Source: an uncultured Porphyromonadaceae bacterium (GTDB lineage: Bacteria; Bacteroidota; Bacteroidia; Bacteroidales; Muribaculaceae). From it: a stretch of 44,212 nucleotides of DNA. A program made the position numbers and the translations under genes. Below the pieces are notes generated by a model that saw only the letters and a list, made by a program, of their open reading frames with translations, searched no databases and was not told where the DNA came from. Positions 25,802-34,375 of the stretch are shown here, piece by piece. The DNA lies in contig CAMEGQ010000010.1 of the NCBI GenBank assembly GCA_945916235.1, positions 1 to 44,212 on the forward strand, in the 5' to 3' direction. Each line of letters opens with the position of its first letter. Position 1 is the first letter of the stretch.

Positions 25802-26698
25802 TCAGGGGCGGAGGAGGGTGGAGGCGGGGGTGACGGAGAGGTGGAGGGGGTGGTTGAGGAGGAGGGGGTGGTTGTCGGGGATGTGGCCGATGGGGAGGCC
25901 GAAGGCTACGGGGGCGGTGAAGTCGGGGAGGGTGGAGAGGAAGCGGTGGATCATGGTCTCCATGTCGGGGTGGTCGGCGGAGGGCCGATAGTCGGTGAAG
26001 CGGCCGACCATGAGGCCGCTGATGCGCGAGAATACGCCGCGCAGGCGCAGCTGCCAGAGGATGCGCTCTACCTTATAGATGGGCTCGGCGATGTCTTCGA
26101 TGAAGAGGATGGAGTCCGGGCGGATGGGGTCGAAGGTGGTGCCGATGAGGCCGCCGAGTACAGCCAGATTTCCGCCTACAACGGGGCCTTCGGCCTCGCC
26201 TGAGCGGTTGAATTCATGCCCGGGGAAGGTCTGGGAAGGGAGTTCGCCCCGGAGGAAAGCCAGCTCGGCGTCGTAGCACGCGAAATTGTGGCCGAGCCCG
26301 AGATGTTTAGCCATGGCGGCATGGAGCGTGGCGACGCCTTTGCGGGCGAAGAGCGCATGGAGGGCGGTGATGTCGGAGAATCCGACGAGCCATTTTCGGA
26401 AGCAGGCGTCGGGGAGGCGGTCGAGCTGTTCAAGCAGATGCACGGCGCCGTAGCCGCCGCGCGAGCAGACGATGGCGCGGATGGAGTCGTCGAGCAGGGC
26501 GTCGCGGAAATCGGCTATGCGATCTTCGGCCGACGCGCTGTAGGAGCCGGATTCGCCGCGGGCGTGGGGAGCTACCACCGGGATGAAGCCCTCGCGGGTC
26601 ATGGCCCCGGCGCAGGCATCGATGAGCGCCGGGTCGATTTTCGACGCCGGCGAGACAATGGCGATCTTATCGCCAGCGGTAAGTCCGTCGGGCAACAT
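25802..26698 (-). CDS. ldcA: LD-carboxypeptidase (peptidase family S66)
   Basis: The 298-residue protein follows the S66 pattern: LTAGDKIAIVSPASKID at the N-terminus, VCSRGGYGAVHLLEQLD near residue 80 (nucleophile-elbow region), SDITALHA, ILFIEDIAE near 200 with the likely triad Glu, and GLPIGHIPDN near 266-275 with the likely triad His. The enzyme removes the terminal D-Ala from cytoplasmic murein tetrapeptides during peptidoglycan recycling. The residue after GGYG is Ala, and I cannot decide from memory which Ser aligns with the nucleophile, so activity should not be assumed. It starts 31 nt after the radical SAM gene and is probably the last gene of that operon. Confidence 0.88.
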   Translation of the reverse strand: MLPDGLTAGDKIAIVSPASKIDPALIDACAGAMTREGFIPVVAPHARGESGSYSASAEDRIADFRDALLDDSIRAIVCSRGGYGAVHLLEQLDRLPDACFRKWLVGFSDITALHALFARKGVATLHAAMAKHLGLGHNFACYDAELAFLRGELPSQTFPGHEFNRSGEAEGPVVGGNLAVLGGLIGTTFDPIRPDSILFIEDIAEPIYKVERILWQLRLRGVFSRISGLMVGRFTDYRPSADHPDMETMIHRFLSTLPDFTAPVAFGLPIGHIPDNHPLLLNHPLHLSVTPASTLLRP

Positions 26699-26729
26699 AA
26701 GGGTCGGATTTAGAGGTTTTCAGAAGAGG

Positions 26730-27509
26730 TCAGGAGACCATTACGGGGATGCCCGTGGCCTGACGGATACGATCGGCGATGGCGCGAAGTTCCTCTACAG
26801 GCACCTTGTGAAGGCCGGAGGCCGGGGTGGGGCGGTCGAGCGAATAAAGCATGATCTCGCGAGGGCGGATGCGGCGGTAGGCTTCGATTAGCGCGCCGAT
26901 TTCGGCGTCGGTGGTATTGTCGAAAGCCACGCCCTGGTACTCGCCGCGCACCATCATGGTCTGGATGATGCCCGTATGGGCAAACTGCCCCAGCGCCTCC
27001 ACCACACGGTCGGCCGTGAAAGCCGGCGACGTCGGGCGGTCGATAGCGCGGATGGTCGAGTCGATGGCCGAATCGAGTTTGAGGATGTTGTTGTCGGCCA
27101 GAGCGAGCGCTTCGGCTACACCGGCAGAGAAGATGCGCGTGGAATTGGTGAGTACGCTCACCTTAGCCTCGGGGAAATGCTTATCGCGCATGGCGATGGT
27201 GTCGCGCAGGATGGCGGGGAAGTCGGGGTGGATAGTCGGCTCGCCGTTGCCGGAGAAAGTGATGACATCGAGCTGCTGTCCGGCCGCTTTCATGGCGTCG
27301 AGTTTGGCCGCCAGGGCCTCAGACACCGCCTGACGCGAGGGGAAGCCGGTAGTGCCGGGGCCCTGCGCATTGAAGCCCGCCTCGCAGTATAGGCAGTCGA
27401 AGGTGCACACCTTGCCGTCGTTGGGCATCAGATTGACACCCAGCGAAGTGCCGAGCCTACGCGAATGAATAGGCCCGAACACTGTCTCATGGAAAAGAAC
27501 GCGCTGCAC
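26730..27509 (-). CDS. Radical SAM protein (COG0731/TYW1-like)
   Basis: The 259-residue protein has the cluster-binding motif CTFDCLYC (Cys35, Cys39, Cys42), preceded by FGPIHSRRLGTSLGVNLMPN, a signature of small Bacteroidetes radical SAM proteins related to wyosine-synthesis enzymes. TFSGNGEPTIHPDF is the SAM-binding GGE-like motif, followed by VSVLTNSTRIF. The start is GTG, overlapping the frr stop by one base (TAGTG), which implies translational coupling. The substrate is unknown; placement after frr hints at a translation-related role, but this is only context. Confidence 0.85.
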   Translation of the reverse strand: MQRVLFHETVFGPIHSRRLGTSLGVNLMPNDGKVCTFDCLYCEAGFNAQGPGTTGFPSRQAVSEALAAKLDAMKAAGQQLDVITFSGNGEPTIHPDFPAILRDTIAMRDKHFPEAKVSVLTNSTRIFSAGVAEALALADNNILKLDSAIDSTIRAIDRPTSPAFTADRVVEALGQFAHTGIIQTMMVRGEYQGVAFDNTTDAEIGALIEAYRRIRPREIMLYSLDRPTPASGLHKVPVEELRAIADRIRQATGIPVMVS

Positions 27510-28069
27510 TATACGGTGAGGATTTCCTTCTCCTTGGCGGCGAAGATTTCGTCGATCTTCTTGAGGTATTTGTCGTGGAGCTTCTGGGCCTGGGCTTCGG
27601 CGTCTTTTTCCACATCCTCGGGCATGCCCTGCTTAACGGCTTTCTTCAGGCCGTCGATGGCGTCGCGGCGGGCGTTGCGCACGGATACTTTGGCGTTCTC
27701 GGCTTCGCCCTTCGACTGCTTCACCAGCTGCTTGCGGCGGTCTTCGGTCAGCGGCGGGATGCCGATGCGGATCACTTCGCCATTGTTTTCCGGGGTGATG
27801 CCCAGGTCGGAATTGATGATGGCTTTTTCAATCTCCTTGAACATCGACTTCTCCCAGGGGGTGATGGCGATGGTACGAGCGTCGGGCACGGCGATGTTGG
27901 CCACATTCGAGATCGGGGCCTGCGAACCGTAATAGTCCACGCGGATGCCGTCGAGGATTTTGGGATTGGCTTTGCCGGCGCGGATGCGCTGGAGAGCCTC
28001 GTCGAGATACATCACTGCCATTTCCATCTTTTCTTCGGCAGGCTCGAGGTATGTTTTAGGGTCGGTCAT
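27509..28069 (-). CDS. frr: Ribosome recycling factor
   Basis: The 186-residue protein has normal RRF length. Diagnostic segments: [21 protein letters not shown], split as [13 protein letters not shown] and GIRVDYYG, then [33 protein letters not shown] and [13 protein letters not shown] splits post-termination ribosomes with EF-G. It lies 33 nt after pyrH in the widespread pyrH-frr order and overlaps the next gene by one base. Confidence 0.97.
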   Translation of the reverse strand: MTDPKTYLEPAEEKMEMAVMYLDEALQRIRAGKANPKILDGIRVDYYGSQAPISNVANIAVPDARTIAITPWEKSMFKEIEKAIINSDLGITPENNGEVIRIGIPPLTEDRRKQLVKQSKGEAENAKVSVRNARRDAIDGLKKAVKQGMPEDVEKDAEAQAQKLHDKYLKKIDEIFAAKEKEILTV

Positions 28070-28102
28070 GGGGATATTGTTGTGTTAAGATAATCAGGTG
28101 GA

Positions 28103-28810
28103 TTAATAGACGAGGGTGCCGATGGGATCGCCGGCGAGGACTTTGGCGAGATTGCCGGGAGTGTCCATGTCGAACACCACGATGGGGAGATTATTCTCCT
28201 TGCAGAGGGCCGTGGCGGTGAGGTCCATCACTTTCAGGCCGCGGGTATAGACCTCGTCGTAGGTGATTTTGTCGAATTTTTTGGCGTCGGGGTCTTTTTC
28301 GGGGTCGGCGGTGTAGATGCCGTCGACGCGGGTGCCTTTGAGCATCACGTCGGCCTCGACCTCGACACCGCGCAGGGCAGCGCCCGTGTCGGTGGTGAAG
28401 AAGGGGTTGCCGGTGCCACCGGCGAGGATGGCTACTTCGCCGGCTTTAAGGGCGTCGATGGCGTGCCATTTGCTGTAGTATTCGCCGATGGGATACATAT
28501 TCAGGGCGGTGAACACGCGCGAGGGGCATCCGGCGGCGGTCAGCGCTGAGCTGAGAGCCAGTGAGTTGATGACAGTGGCGAGCATGCCCATCTGGTCGCC
28601 CTTGACGCGGTCGAAGCCTTTGGCAGCGCCCTGGACGCCGCGGAAGATGTTGCCGCCGCCGATGACGATGGCGATCTGGATGCCCGAAGCGGCTGCCTGA
28701 GCTATCTGCTCAGCATACTGGCCCAGACGCACGGGGTCGATGCCGTAATGCTGCGCGCCCATCAGCGATTCGCCGCTGAGCTTCAAAAGTATCCTATTGT
28801 ATTTTTTCAT
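28103..28810 (-). CDS. pyrH: UMP kinase
   Basis: The protein is 235 residues from MKKYNRILLKLSGESL. An in-frame ATG 30 nt upstream lies within the -7 promoter element, so the later start is chosen. Amino-acid-kinase fold motifs: LKLSGESLMG, IVIGGGNIFRG, GTGNPFFTTDT, and the UMP/allosteric region GTRVDGIYTADPEKDPDA. It phosphorylates UMP to UDP as a hexamer in the cytoplasm. First gene of the operon pyrH-frr-radical SAM-ldcA. Confidence 0.97.
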   Translation of the reverse strand: MKKYNRILLKLSGESLMGAQHYGIDPVRLGQYAEQIAQAAASGIQIAIVIGGGNIFRGVQGAAKGFDRVKGDQMGMLATVINSLALSSALTAAGCPSRVFTALNMYPIGEYYSKWHAIDALKAGEVAILAGGTGNPFFTTDTGAALRGVEVEADVMLKGTRVDGIYTADPEKDPDAKKFDKITYDEVYTRGLKVMDLTATALCKENNLPIVVFDMDTPGNLAKVLAGDPIGTLVY

Positions 28811-28839
28811 GTGGGTAGATTGTCGTTGATGATGATTCA

Positions 28840-28847
28840 CAAATTTA
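28840..28847 (-). promoter_or_regulatory. -7 box of the pyrH operon
   Basis: On the minus strand TAAATTTG (28847-28840) matches TAnnTTTG. The upstream -33 region is T-rich without a perfect TTG. The leader to the pyrH ATG is about 25 nt. Confidence 0.6.
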
Positions 28848-28953
28848 ACGATTTTCCTTTATAAAAAGCCTATTCGGGCGGATTTTTCTGAAAATTGAGG
28901 CCTGAAATGGCATGATTTTGCCTGCCGCGGCTTTTTTCAACAAAAAATTTCTT

Positions 28954-28961
28954 TATATTTG
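28954..28961 (+). promoter_or_regulatory. -7 box before the small membrane protein gene
   Basis: TATATTTG matches TAnnTTTG; a T-rich block at 28932-28937 lies at the -33 distance. The ATG at 28987 is 25 nt downstream, which rules out the in-frame ATG at 28912. Confidence 0.65.
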
Positions 28962-28986
28962 CAAACTTAGAAAATATCTCAATACT

Positions 28987-29415
28987 ATGGCCGATAACTA
29001 CAACCCCTACCGCCCCGACTCCAACGGAGGCTACAATGAACCGATGCGCAACCGCCAGACGCCCCCGCCTACTCCCGGCGAGCGCACACAGCGTTCCTAC
29101 CCGATATCGGAAGGATGCACACCAGCTCCGAACTCACAGCACCCCTGGTATGGCCCGGAGCCGCGCCGCGAATCGAACGGCATAGGTACTGCCGGCTTCG
29201 TGATGGCGCTGATCTCGCTGGTAATCGGTTTTATCCCCTACATCGGATGGCTTATCTGGCTGCTGGGCCTGATATTCTCGGCTGTGGGCCTCGGCCGGCG
29301 TCCGCGCGGACTGGCTGTGGCCGGATTTATAATTTCGCTGGCCATACCGCTGCTGGTAGCGTTGCTGGTGGTGGCATTCGGATTGTCGCTGGCGGCTGTG
29401 GGGCTCGCCATGTGA
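28987..29415 (+). CDS. Small membrane protein with Pro-rich N-terminus (DUF4190-like)
   Basis: The 142-residue protein has a soluble Asn/Pro/Arg-rich N-terminal half (residues 1-62, including RQTPPPTPGERTQRSYP) and two membrane segments (about 68-95, GFVMALISLVIGFIPYIGWL, and about 108-140). The layout and the GIGTAGFVMALISLVIG motif resemble DUF4190-type proteins. Function unknown; the proline-rich part may bind a partner (inference). Start fixed by the promoter at 28954. mscL begins 55 nt after the stop, possibly in the same transcript. Confidence 0.7.
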   Translation: MADNYNPYRPDSNGGYNEPMRNRQTPPPTPGERTQRSYPISEGCTPAPNSQHPWYGPEPRRESNGIGTAGFVMALISLVIGFIPYIGWLIWLLGLIFSAVGLGRRPRGLAVAGFIISLAIPLLVALLVVAFGLSLAAVGLAM

Positions 29416-29470
29416 CAGATGGACTTATAGAAATCAATAAATTAACCATAATAACTAAGCAACTATAACA

Positions 29471-29911
29471 ATGGGTTTTTTCAAAGAATTTAAGGAGTTT
29501 GCCATGAAGGGCAACGTGATCGACATGGCTGTCGGTGTTGTAATCGGTGCTGCCTTCGGCAAAATCGTAAGTTCGCTCGTAGACGATATCATCATGCCTC
29601 TGGTGGGCGTGGCAACCGGCGGAATCAACTTCACCGACTATAAGATTGTGCTACAGAAGGCAGTGATGGATGGTCAGGAGGTTATTACCCCCGAGGTGAC
29701 CATGAACTGGGGCGCATGGGTGCAGACCATCGTCGATTTTCTGATTGTGGCATTCTGTATCTTTGTGATGATCAAGTTTATGAACAATCTGCGCAAGCGC
29801 GCCGAGAAGGCACAGAAAGAGGAAGAAGCGGCAGCCGCAGCAGCGCCTGCCGCTCCGACGAAGGAGGAAGAACTTCTGACGGAGATCAGGGATATACTGA
29901 AGAACAAATAA
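29471..29911 (+). CDS. mscL: Large-conductance mechanosensitive channel MscL
   Basis: The 146-residue protein has the conserved N-terminal amphipathic helix and pore helix, [20 protein letters not shown], followed by [20 protein letters not shown], a periplasmic loop, a second membrane helix ([20 protein letters not shown]), and a C-terminal Glu/Ala helix [13 protein letters not shown]. It opens under membrane tension to release osmolytes. Typical length. A 10-bp tandem repeat begins directly after the stop codon. Confidence 0.97.
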   Translation: MGFFKEFKEFAMKGNVIDMAVGVVIGAAFGKIVSSLVDDIIMPLVGVATGGINFTDYKIVLQKAVMDGQEVITPEVTMNWGAWVQTIVDFLIVAFCIFVMIKFMNNLRKRAEKAQKEEEAAAAAAPAAPTKEEELLTEIRDILKNK

Positions 29912-29913
29912 TT

Positions 29914-29988
29914 CTTTGTCTGGCTTTGTCTGGCTTTGTCTGGCTTTGTCTGGCTTTGTCTGGCTTTGTCGGGCTTTGTCGGGCTTGT
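29914..29988. repeat. 10-bp tandem repeat after mscL
   Basis: Five exact TGGCTTTGTC units (29921-29970) are preceded by a partial unit (29914-29920) and followed by GGGCTTTGTC and GGGCTTGT. The last units form the left arm of repeat-element copy 2. Confidence 0.95.
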
Positions 29989-30107
29989 GATAACGGCTCA
30001 TCTGGGGCGTCGCGCGAACCTCTCGCGAGGCATCACGTACTAATGTACGCTCAGACCTCGCTCGGAACCGCGCTCCTACCATCTGAACCATTCTGACAAG
30101 CCCGACA
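29977..30107. repeat. Interspersed inverted-repeat element, copy 2
   Basis: Outer arms TGTCGGGCTTGT (29977-29988) and ACAAGCCCGACA (30096-30107) are perfectly complementary over 12 bp but differ in sequence from the arms of copy 1. The shared cores are 29988-30016 (left) and 30067-30089 (right). The middle holds its own small palindromes, for example CGTAC-TAAT-GTACG near 30036-30049. It lies between mscL and aroK. Confidence 0.85.
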
Positions 30108-30155
30108 GATAATAGAGAAGCCTCTTGCGGGCTTACAGATAGGATTTTATGTAAT

Positions 30156-30695
30156 ATGGGGGCGGTGTTTTTGATCGGATTTATGGCTTGCGGGAAGACG
30201 ACGCTCGGTTCGGCTCTGGCGGCCCGGCATCCTGAGATGGAATTTATCGATCTCGATGACGAGGCAGAACAGGTCGAGGGGATGAGCGTGGCTGAAATCT
30301 TTGCCCGCAAGGGGGAGCCGTATTTCCGGCAGCTCGAATCGCAACTGCTGCGCAGCGTGGGCGGAAGGCCCAATGTGATAGTGGGTTGTGGCGGAGGTAC
30401 GCCCTGCCACGGCGGCAATATGGAGTGGATGAATGCCAACGGGCTGACAGTCAGGTTGGTGGCGCCGCTCGATGTGACGCTGAGGCGCCTGCGAGAGGGT
30501 GGCGACAAGCGTCCGCTCGTGGCTGGAAAGACTGACGAGCAGCTCCGCGACGAGGTGATCCGCCGTCTGGCATCCCGCGACGCCGACTATTCGAAGGCGG
30601 CCATGACATTCGACTCCTCGCAGCTGGAAAGCGAAGAACAGATAGAACGCTCATGCCGGCGCTTTATGACCCTGATATCCAATCATATGAAATAA
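30156..30695 (+). CDS. aroK: Shikimate kinase
   Basis: The 179-residue protein has Walker A at residues 8-15 (GFMACGKTT), substrate-binding Asp34 (FIDLDDEAE), Arg58 (PYFRQLES), the GCGGGTP loop near 78-83 and KRPLV in the lid region. It phosphorylates shikimate in the chorismate pathway. Typical length. The alanine-dehydrogenase-like gene starts 13 nt downstream, suggesting an operon with it and rnhA. No convincing promoter was found between the repeat element and the ATG. Confidence 0.93.
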   Translation: MGAVFLIGFMACGKTTLGSALAARHPEMEFIDLDDEAEQVEGMSVAEIFARKGEPYFRQLESQLLRSVGGRPNVIVGCGGGTPCHGGNMEWMNANGLTVRLVAPLDVTLRRLREGGDKRPLVAGKTDEQLRDEVIRRLASRDADYSKAAMTFDSSQLESEEQIERSCRRFMTLISNHMK

Positions 30696-30708
30696 AAATA
30701 GATTAGCC

Positions 30709-31956
30709 ATGTATTCGTCCGACACCCCGGAGCGCGACGTCACGCCCATAGTGATGGAAGTTCCCGAAGAGATAGCCTCAGAGCGCAAACGCGTCACCAT
30801 CGGATTGCCAAAGTCGCAGAGCGCCAGCGAGCGGCGATTTCCGCTCACGCCCGAGGCCGTGCGGGCATTGGCCTGCAGGGGGTTCGCGGTGAAGATGGAG
30901 CATGGCGCCGCCGAAGATATTCACTATCCCGACTTGGCCTATGTGAGCGCCGGAGCGCGGATGTGCAGCCGTCAGGACGCCCTGAGGGCTGACATCGTGA
31001 TACATCTGGCGCCGATGAGTCCGGCCGACATCCGGATGCTGCGCCACGGAGCGCTGCTGCTGAGTCTGGCCAATTTCAACCGCCGGCAGGCCAAGGAGGT
31101 GATACGCGAGCTGATCGAGCGCCGTATAATAAACATAGCCATCGACCTGGTGGCCGACCCGGCGGGGAACCATCCGTTCGGCGACATCTTGTCGGAAATC
31201 GACGGCCGGAGCGCCATGACAATCGCCGCGTCGATGCTTGCCGACCCTGTCAGCGGCAAAGGGATACTGCTGGGCGGTATCGCCGGCATCACCCCCTGCG
31301 AGGTGACTATCCTCGGGTCGTGTCTGGCCGCCTGCGCTGCAGCACGCTCGGCGATGGGTCTGGGAGCCATGGTGAGACTTTTCGACGACGACGTCTACCG
31401 TCTGCGTACGGCGCTGCGCCAGCTCGGAGGCGGGGTGATAGGTTCGTCGGTGCATCAGCATGTGCTTGAAAACGCGCTGCGCACGGCCGACATCATCATT
31501 GTCACCGACAGCGACCGCGAGCTGCCCATCGACGGCGACATCAACCGGATACTCAAGCGCAACGTACTGATATTTGACCTCTCGAAAGTGCCCGGGAAGG
31601 CCTTCCCGACCATCCAGCGCGTAGACCTGGGCGAGCTCGACCGCACCACCTGCAAAGAGACTACCGGATTCTGCTTTGCCAACGACCTGAACAACGAGGA
31701 GCGGGCGCGCCGCCGCCGCTGCTTCGTCAATCCGGGGAGCACGGTGCCGCGTACGGCAGCCATGGCCCTGAGCGACACCTTCATAACGCTGCTGAGCCAG
31801 ATAGCCGACTGCGAAAGCGCAGGAGCGGCCCTGCCGATGACCCCCGGCCTGCAGGAGGCTACGCTGACGTTCATGGGCAAAGCCGTCAACGAGCATGTGG
31901 CCCGGCTGGCCTCGATGCGTTATACCGACATCCGGATTCTGTTGTCGCTCAGCTAA
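30709..31956 (+). CDS. Alanine dehydrogenase-family protein with degenerate active site
   Basis: The 415-residue protein aligns by eye along its length with the alanine dehydrogenase/transhydrogenase-alpha family: VTIGLPKSQSASERRFPLTPEAV at the N-terminus (split: VTIGLPKSQ, SERRFPLTPEAV), SEIDGRSAMTIAASML, GKGILLGGIAGITPCEVTIL, GLGAMVRLFDDD and VPRTAAMALSDTF. The catalytic Lys of the family, in the ADLLLKVKEP block, aligns with His99 (ADIVIHLAPM), and the catalytic His of FLHLA aligns near Ala121 (LLLSLANF). The dinucleotide loop reads GSCLAAC in place of GxGxxG. So L-alanine oxidation is doubtful; a regulatory or altered role is possible. It sits between aroK (13 nt) and rnhA (19 nt). Confidence 0.8.
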   Translation: MYSSDTPERDVTPIVMEVPEEIASERKRVTIGLPKSQSASERRFPLTPEAVRALACRGFAVKMEHGAAEDIHYPDLAYVSAGARMCSRQDALRADIVIHLAPMSPADIRMLRHGALLLSLANFNRRQAKEVIRELIERRIINIAIDLVADPAGNHPFGDILSEIDGRSAMTIAASMLADPVSGKGILLGGIAGITPCEVTILGSCLAACAAARSAMGLGAMVRLFDDDVYRLRTALRQLGGGVIGSSVHQHVLENALRTADIIIVTDSDRELPIDGDINRILKRNVLIFDLSKVPGKAFPTIQRVDLGELDRTTCKETTGFCFANDLNNEERARRRRCFVNPGSTVPRTAAMALSDTFITLLSQIADCESAGAALPMTPGLQEATLTFMGKAVNEHVARLASMRYTDIRILLSLS

Positions 31957-31975
31957 CTAACTTTACGACCGAGAA

Positions 31976-32635
31976 ATGGCATCAAGAAAATATTATGTAG
32001 TGTGGGTAGGGCGGCAGCCCGGCATCTATACCGAATGGGACGACTGCTTCGAGCAGGTGAACGGCTTTCCGGGGGCGAGATATAAATCGTTCGACAGCCA
32101 GACAGCCGCCACCATAGCCTTCCGGGGCGATCCCGACGACGAGGGGAGCATTATCCGCACTATCGCCGGCCACAGCGCCCGGCCGGCAGCACAGCAAGCC
32201 ACGATAGCCTACGCCGACATCCCCGAAATCAATCTTGACGCCATAGCCGTCGACGGCGCCTGCGCCGGGAACCCCGGGATGATGGAATATCGCGGCGTCG
32301 ACGTCAAGACCGGCATAGAGCTGTTCCACGTGGGTCCGCTGGCCGAGGGAACCAACAATGTGGCCGAATACCTGGCCCTGGTGCATGCGCTGGCCTACCT
32401 ATATAATAAAGGGGACCAGACCACACCCATCTACTCCGACTCGAAAACGGCCCGCGGCTGGATAAAGAACCGCGGATGCCGCACGCGCCTGACTCCGACG
32501 GCGGCCAATACAAAGATCTTCGAACTGCTTGCCCGCGCCAATCTCTGGATTCAGAGCCACGACACCCGCAACCCCATACTCCGCTGGGATACGGATTCGT
32601 GGGGCGAGATTCCCGCCGACTTCGGGCGAAAGTAG
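31976..32635 (+). CDS. rnhA: Ribonuclease HI with N-terminal viroplasmin-like hybrid-binding domain
   Basis: The 219-residue protein has an N-terminal domain, YYVVWVGRQPGIYTEWDDC and YKSFDSQTAA, of the caulimovirus viroplasmin/RNase H1 hybrid-binding type. The RNase H domain carries the acidic catalytic set: Asp in IAVDGACAGNPG, Glu in NNVAEYLAL, Asp in IYSDSKTA, and the late Asp in RWDTDSWGEIPADFGRK. This C-terminus is the usual one for the Bacteroidetes form. It degrades RNA in RNA-DNA hybrids. Third gene of the aroK cluster. Confidence 0.92.
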   Translation: MASRKYYVVWVGRQPGIYTEWDDCFEQVNGFPGARYKSFDSQTAATIAFRGDPDDEGSIIRTIAGHSARPAAQQATIAYADIPEINLDAIAVDGACAGNPGMMEYRGVDVKTGIELFHVGPLAEGTNNVAEYLALVHALAYLYNKGDQTTPIYSDSKTARGWIKNRGCRTRLTPTAANTKIFELLARANLWIQSHDTRNPILRWDTDSWGEIPADFGRK

Positions 32636-32717
32636 GGAATATGACTTTTTGACGAATCTTTGGACAATTAGGGCATTTTTAGTAGAGCAGGCAATCAAAA
32701 CGCATCGGTTATTTGTT

Positions 32718-32725
32718 TAAATTTG
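32718..32725 (+). promoter_or_regulatory. -7 box of the efflux operon
   Basis: TAAATTTG matches TAnnTTTG; no clear -33. It lies 124 nt before the TolC-like ATG at 32849, so the leader is long. Confidence 0.5.
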
Positions 32726-32848
32726 CACAGGGATTAGAGCAATCGCTCCCTGCGCCCCGGCAACTGTGGAGCCATCGGCAGGCAATCATCACAGCCTGAG
32801 ATGTATACACAGCGGGGCAGTATCGGTATTACGTTTCAACCTGTCATT

Positions 32849-34315
32849 ATGAGACATATCCGCACAGCAATAACCATCGTGACCCTTGCCGGCTTCATCA
32901 GCGGCCTGAGAGCCGAAGTGTACACTCTTGAGCAGTGTCGCGCCCTCGCGCTCGAAAACAATAAAGACCTGATGATCCGCAACGAGCGGCTGCATCAGGC
33001 CGGACTGCAGCGCAAGGAGGCCTTCGCGGCCTACCTGCCGGCGCTCGATTTCGAGGGTGGATACACCTACAATCAGAAGAAAATCTCGGTGTTCGACTCC
33101 GACCAGCTGCTCCCTACCGAGAGTTTCGACCTGGCTACGCAAAGCTACAAGTATAATGCCGTAATCAACCCCATCACCCACGAGCCGGTGCTCCTGCCCG
33201 ACGGCACCCCGGTGCCCTCCACCGTGGCGCTGATTCCGAAATCGGCCATGACCTACGATATACATAATGTATTTTTCGGGGCCGTCACGCTCACCCAGCC
33301 CATCTTTATGGGCGGCAAGATCGTGGCGATGAACAAGCTGGCCAAGATCAACGAAGAAGCCAACCGCTATCTGCAGCGCAACGAGCGCGAGAATGTGGTC
33401 TATGCCGTCGATGCCGCCTACTGGACCGTAGTGTCGCTCAAAGCCAAGCACGATCTGGCCACAGGCTACGTCAACCTTCTGGATTCGCTCGACCGGAATA
33501 TCCACGTGATGCTCCGGCAGGGAGTGGCCACACAGGCCGAAGTGCTCAGCGTCGATGTGAAGCTCAACGAGGCCAATGTCGACCTGCTCAAGGTGGAAAA
33601 CGGGCTGTCGCTCTCGCGCATGGCTCTGGCGCAGATCTGCGGCCTCCCTGTCGACTCTAAGCCCGAGGTGGCCGACGAAGGGAACATAAGCGTGAGCCCG
33701 GATGCGGAGATTGCCCGCACGTATGATATGAACCGTGTGTATGAGAACCGCCCCGACCTTCAGGCTCTTGAGCTTTCGGCCTCGGCCGCCAATCAGAAGG
33801 CCAAGGTGGAGATGAGCAAGATGATGCCCAATGTGGCTCTTATCGGCGCCTACTCGGTGTCGAATCCGAATATGTTCGACGGCTTTAAAAAGCGCTTCGC
33901 CGGAGCGTTCTCGGTGGGAGTGCTTGTGAAGATACCGCTCTGGCACTGGGGAGGCAACTACAACGCCTATCGCGCCGCCAAGTCGGAGGAGACCATCGCC
34001 CGGCTGCAGGTGGCCGATGCCCGCGAAAAGATCGAGCTGCAGGTGAACCAGGCTTCCTTCCGCGCTTCCGAGGCGATGAAGACGTATCAGGCCACCGAAA
34101 GCAATCTGGCTTCGGCCAAGGAGAATCTGCGCACGGCCACTCTCGGATTCCGCGAGGGAGTGATTACCGCCGACGACGTCATGGCCGCCCAGACCGCATG
34201 GCTCAAAGCCAATTCGGAGAATATCGACGCCATGATCGACGTGCAGCTCAGCGACGTCTACCTCTCGAAAGTGCTCGGGACGATGAGCACAGGTCAAAGT
34301 TCGGCCGACAGATGA
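32849..34315 (+). CDS. TolC-family outer-membrane efflux protein
   Basis: The 488-residue protein starts at MRHIRTAITIVTLAGFISGL with a signal peptide (cleavage near LRA-E). The ATG 48 nt upstream would add residues ahead of the signal and is less likely. Tandem OEP halves are visible: YTLEQCRALALENNKDLMI early, then YENRPDLQALELSASAANQK in the second half, with long helical stretches and LWHWGGNYNAYRAAKSEE. It forms a trimeric outer-membrane tunnel. First gene of a TolC-HlyD-permease-permease operon; the adaptor gene starts 60 nt downstream. Confidence 0.92.
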   Translation: MRHIRTAITIVTLAGFISGLRAEVYTLEQCRALALENNKDLMIRNERLHQAGLQRKEAFAAYLPALDFEGGYTYNQKKISVFDSDQLLPTESFDLATQSYKYNAVINPITHEPVLLPDGTPVPSTVALIPKSAMTYDIHNVFFGAVTLTQPIFMGGKIVAMNKLAKINEEANRYLQRNERENVVYAVDAAYWTVVSLKAKHDLATGYVNLLDSLDRNIHVMLRQGVATQAEVLSVDVKLNEANVDLLKVENGLSLSRMALAQICGLPVDSKPEVADEGNISVSPDAEIARTYDMNRVYENRPDLQALELSASAANQKAKVEMSKMMPNVALIGAYSVSNPNMFDGFKKRFAGAFSVGVLVKIPLWHWGGNYNAYRAAKSEETIARLQVADAREKIELQVNQASFRASEAMKTYQATESNLASAKENLRTATLGFREGVITADDVMAAQTAWLKANSENIDAMIDVQLSDVYLSKVLGTMSTGQSSADR

Positions 34316-34375
34316 TGCTGTGATGTCTGCAAGATAGTGAAACTCAACAATATGTAATAAATAATTCATAACGAT

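Noticed and set aside
25802-26698. Claim that the LD-carboxypeptidase lacks its catalytic Ser
   Set aside because: The residue after GGYG is Ala, but I cannot place the nucleophile column with certainty, and a Ser lies just before the motif.
29914-30107. CRISPR array from the 10-bp repeats after mscL
   Set aside because: The units are 10 bp and contiguous with no spacers, and no cas genes are nearby.
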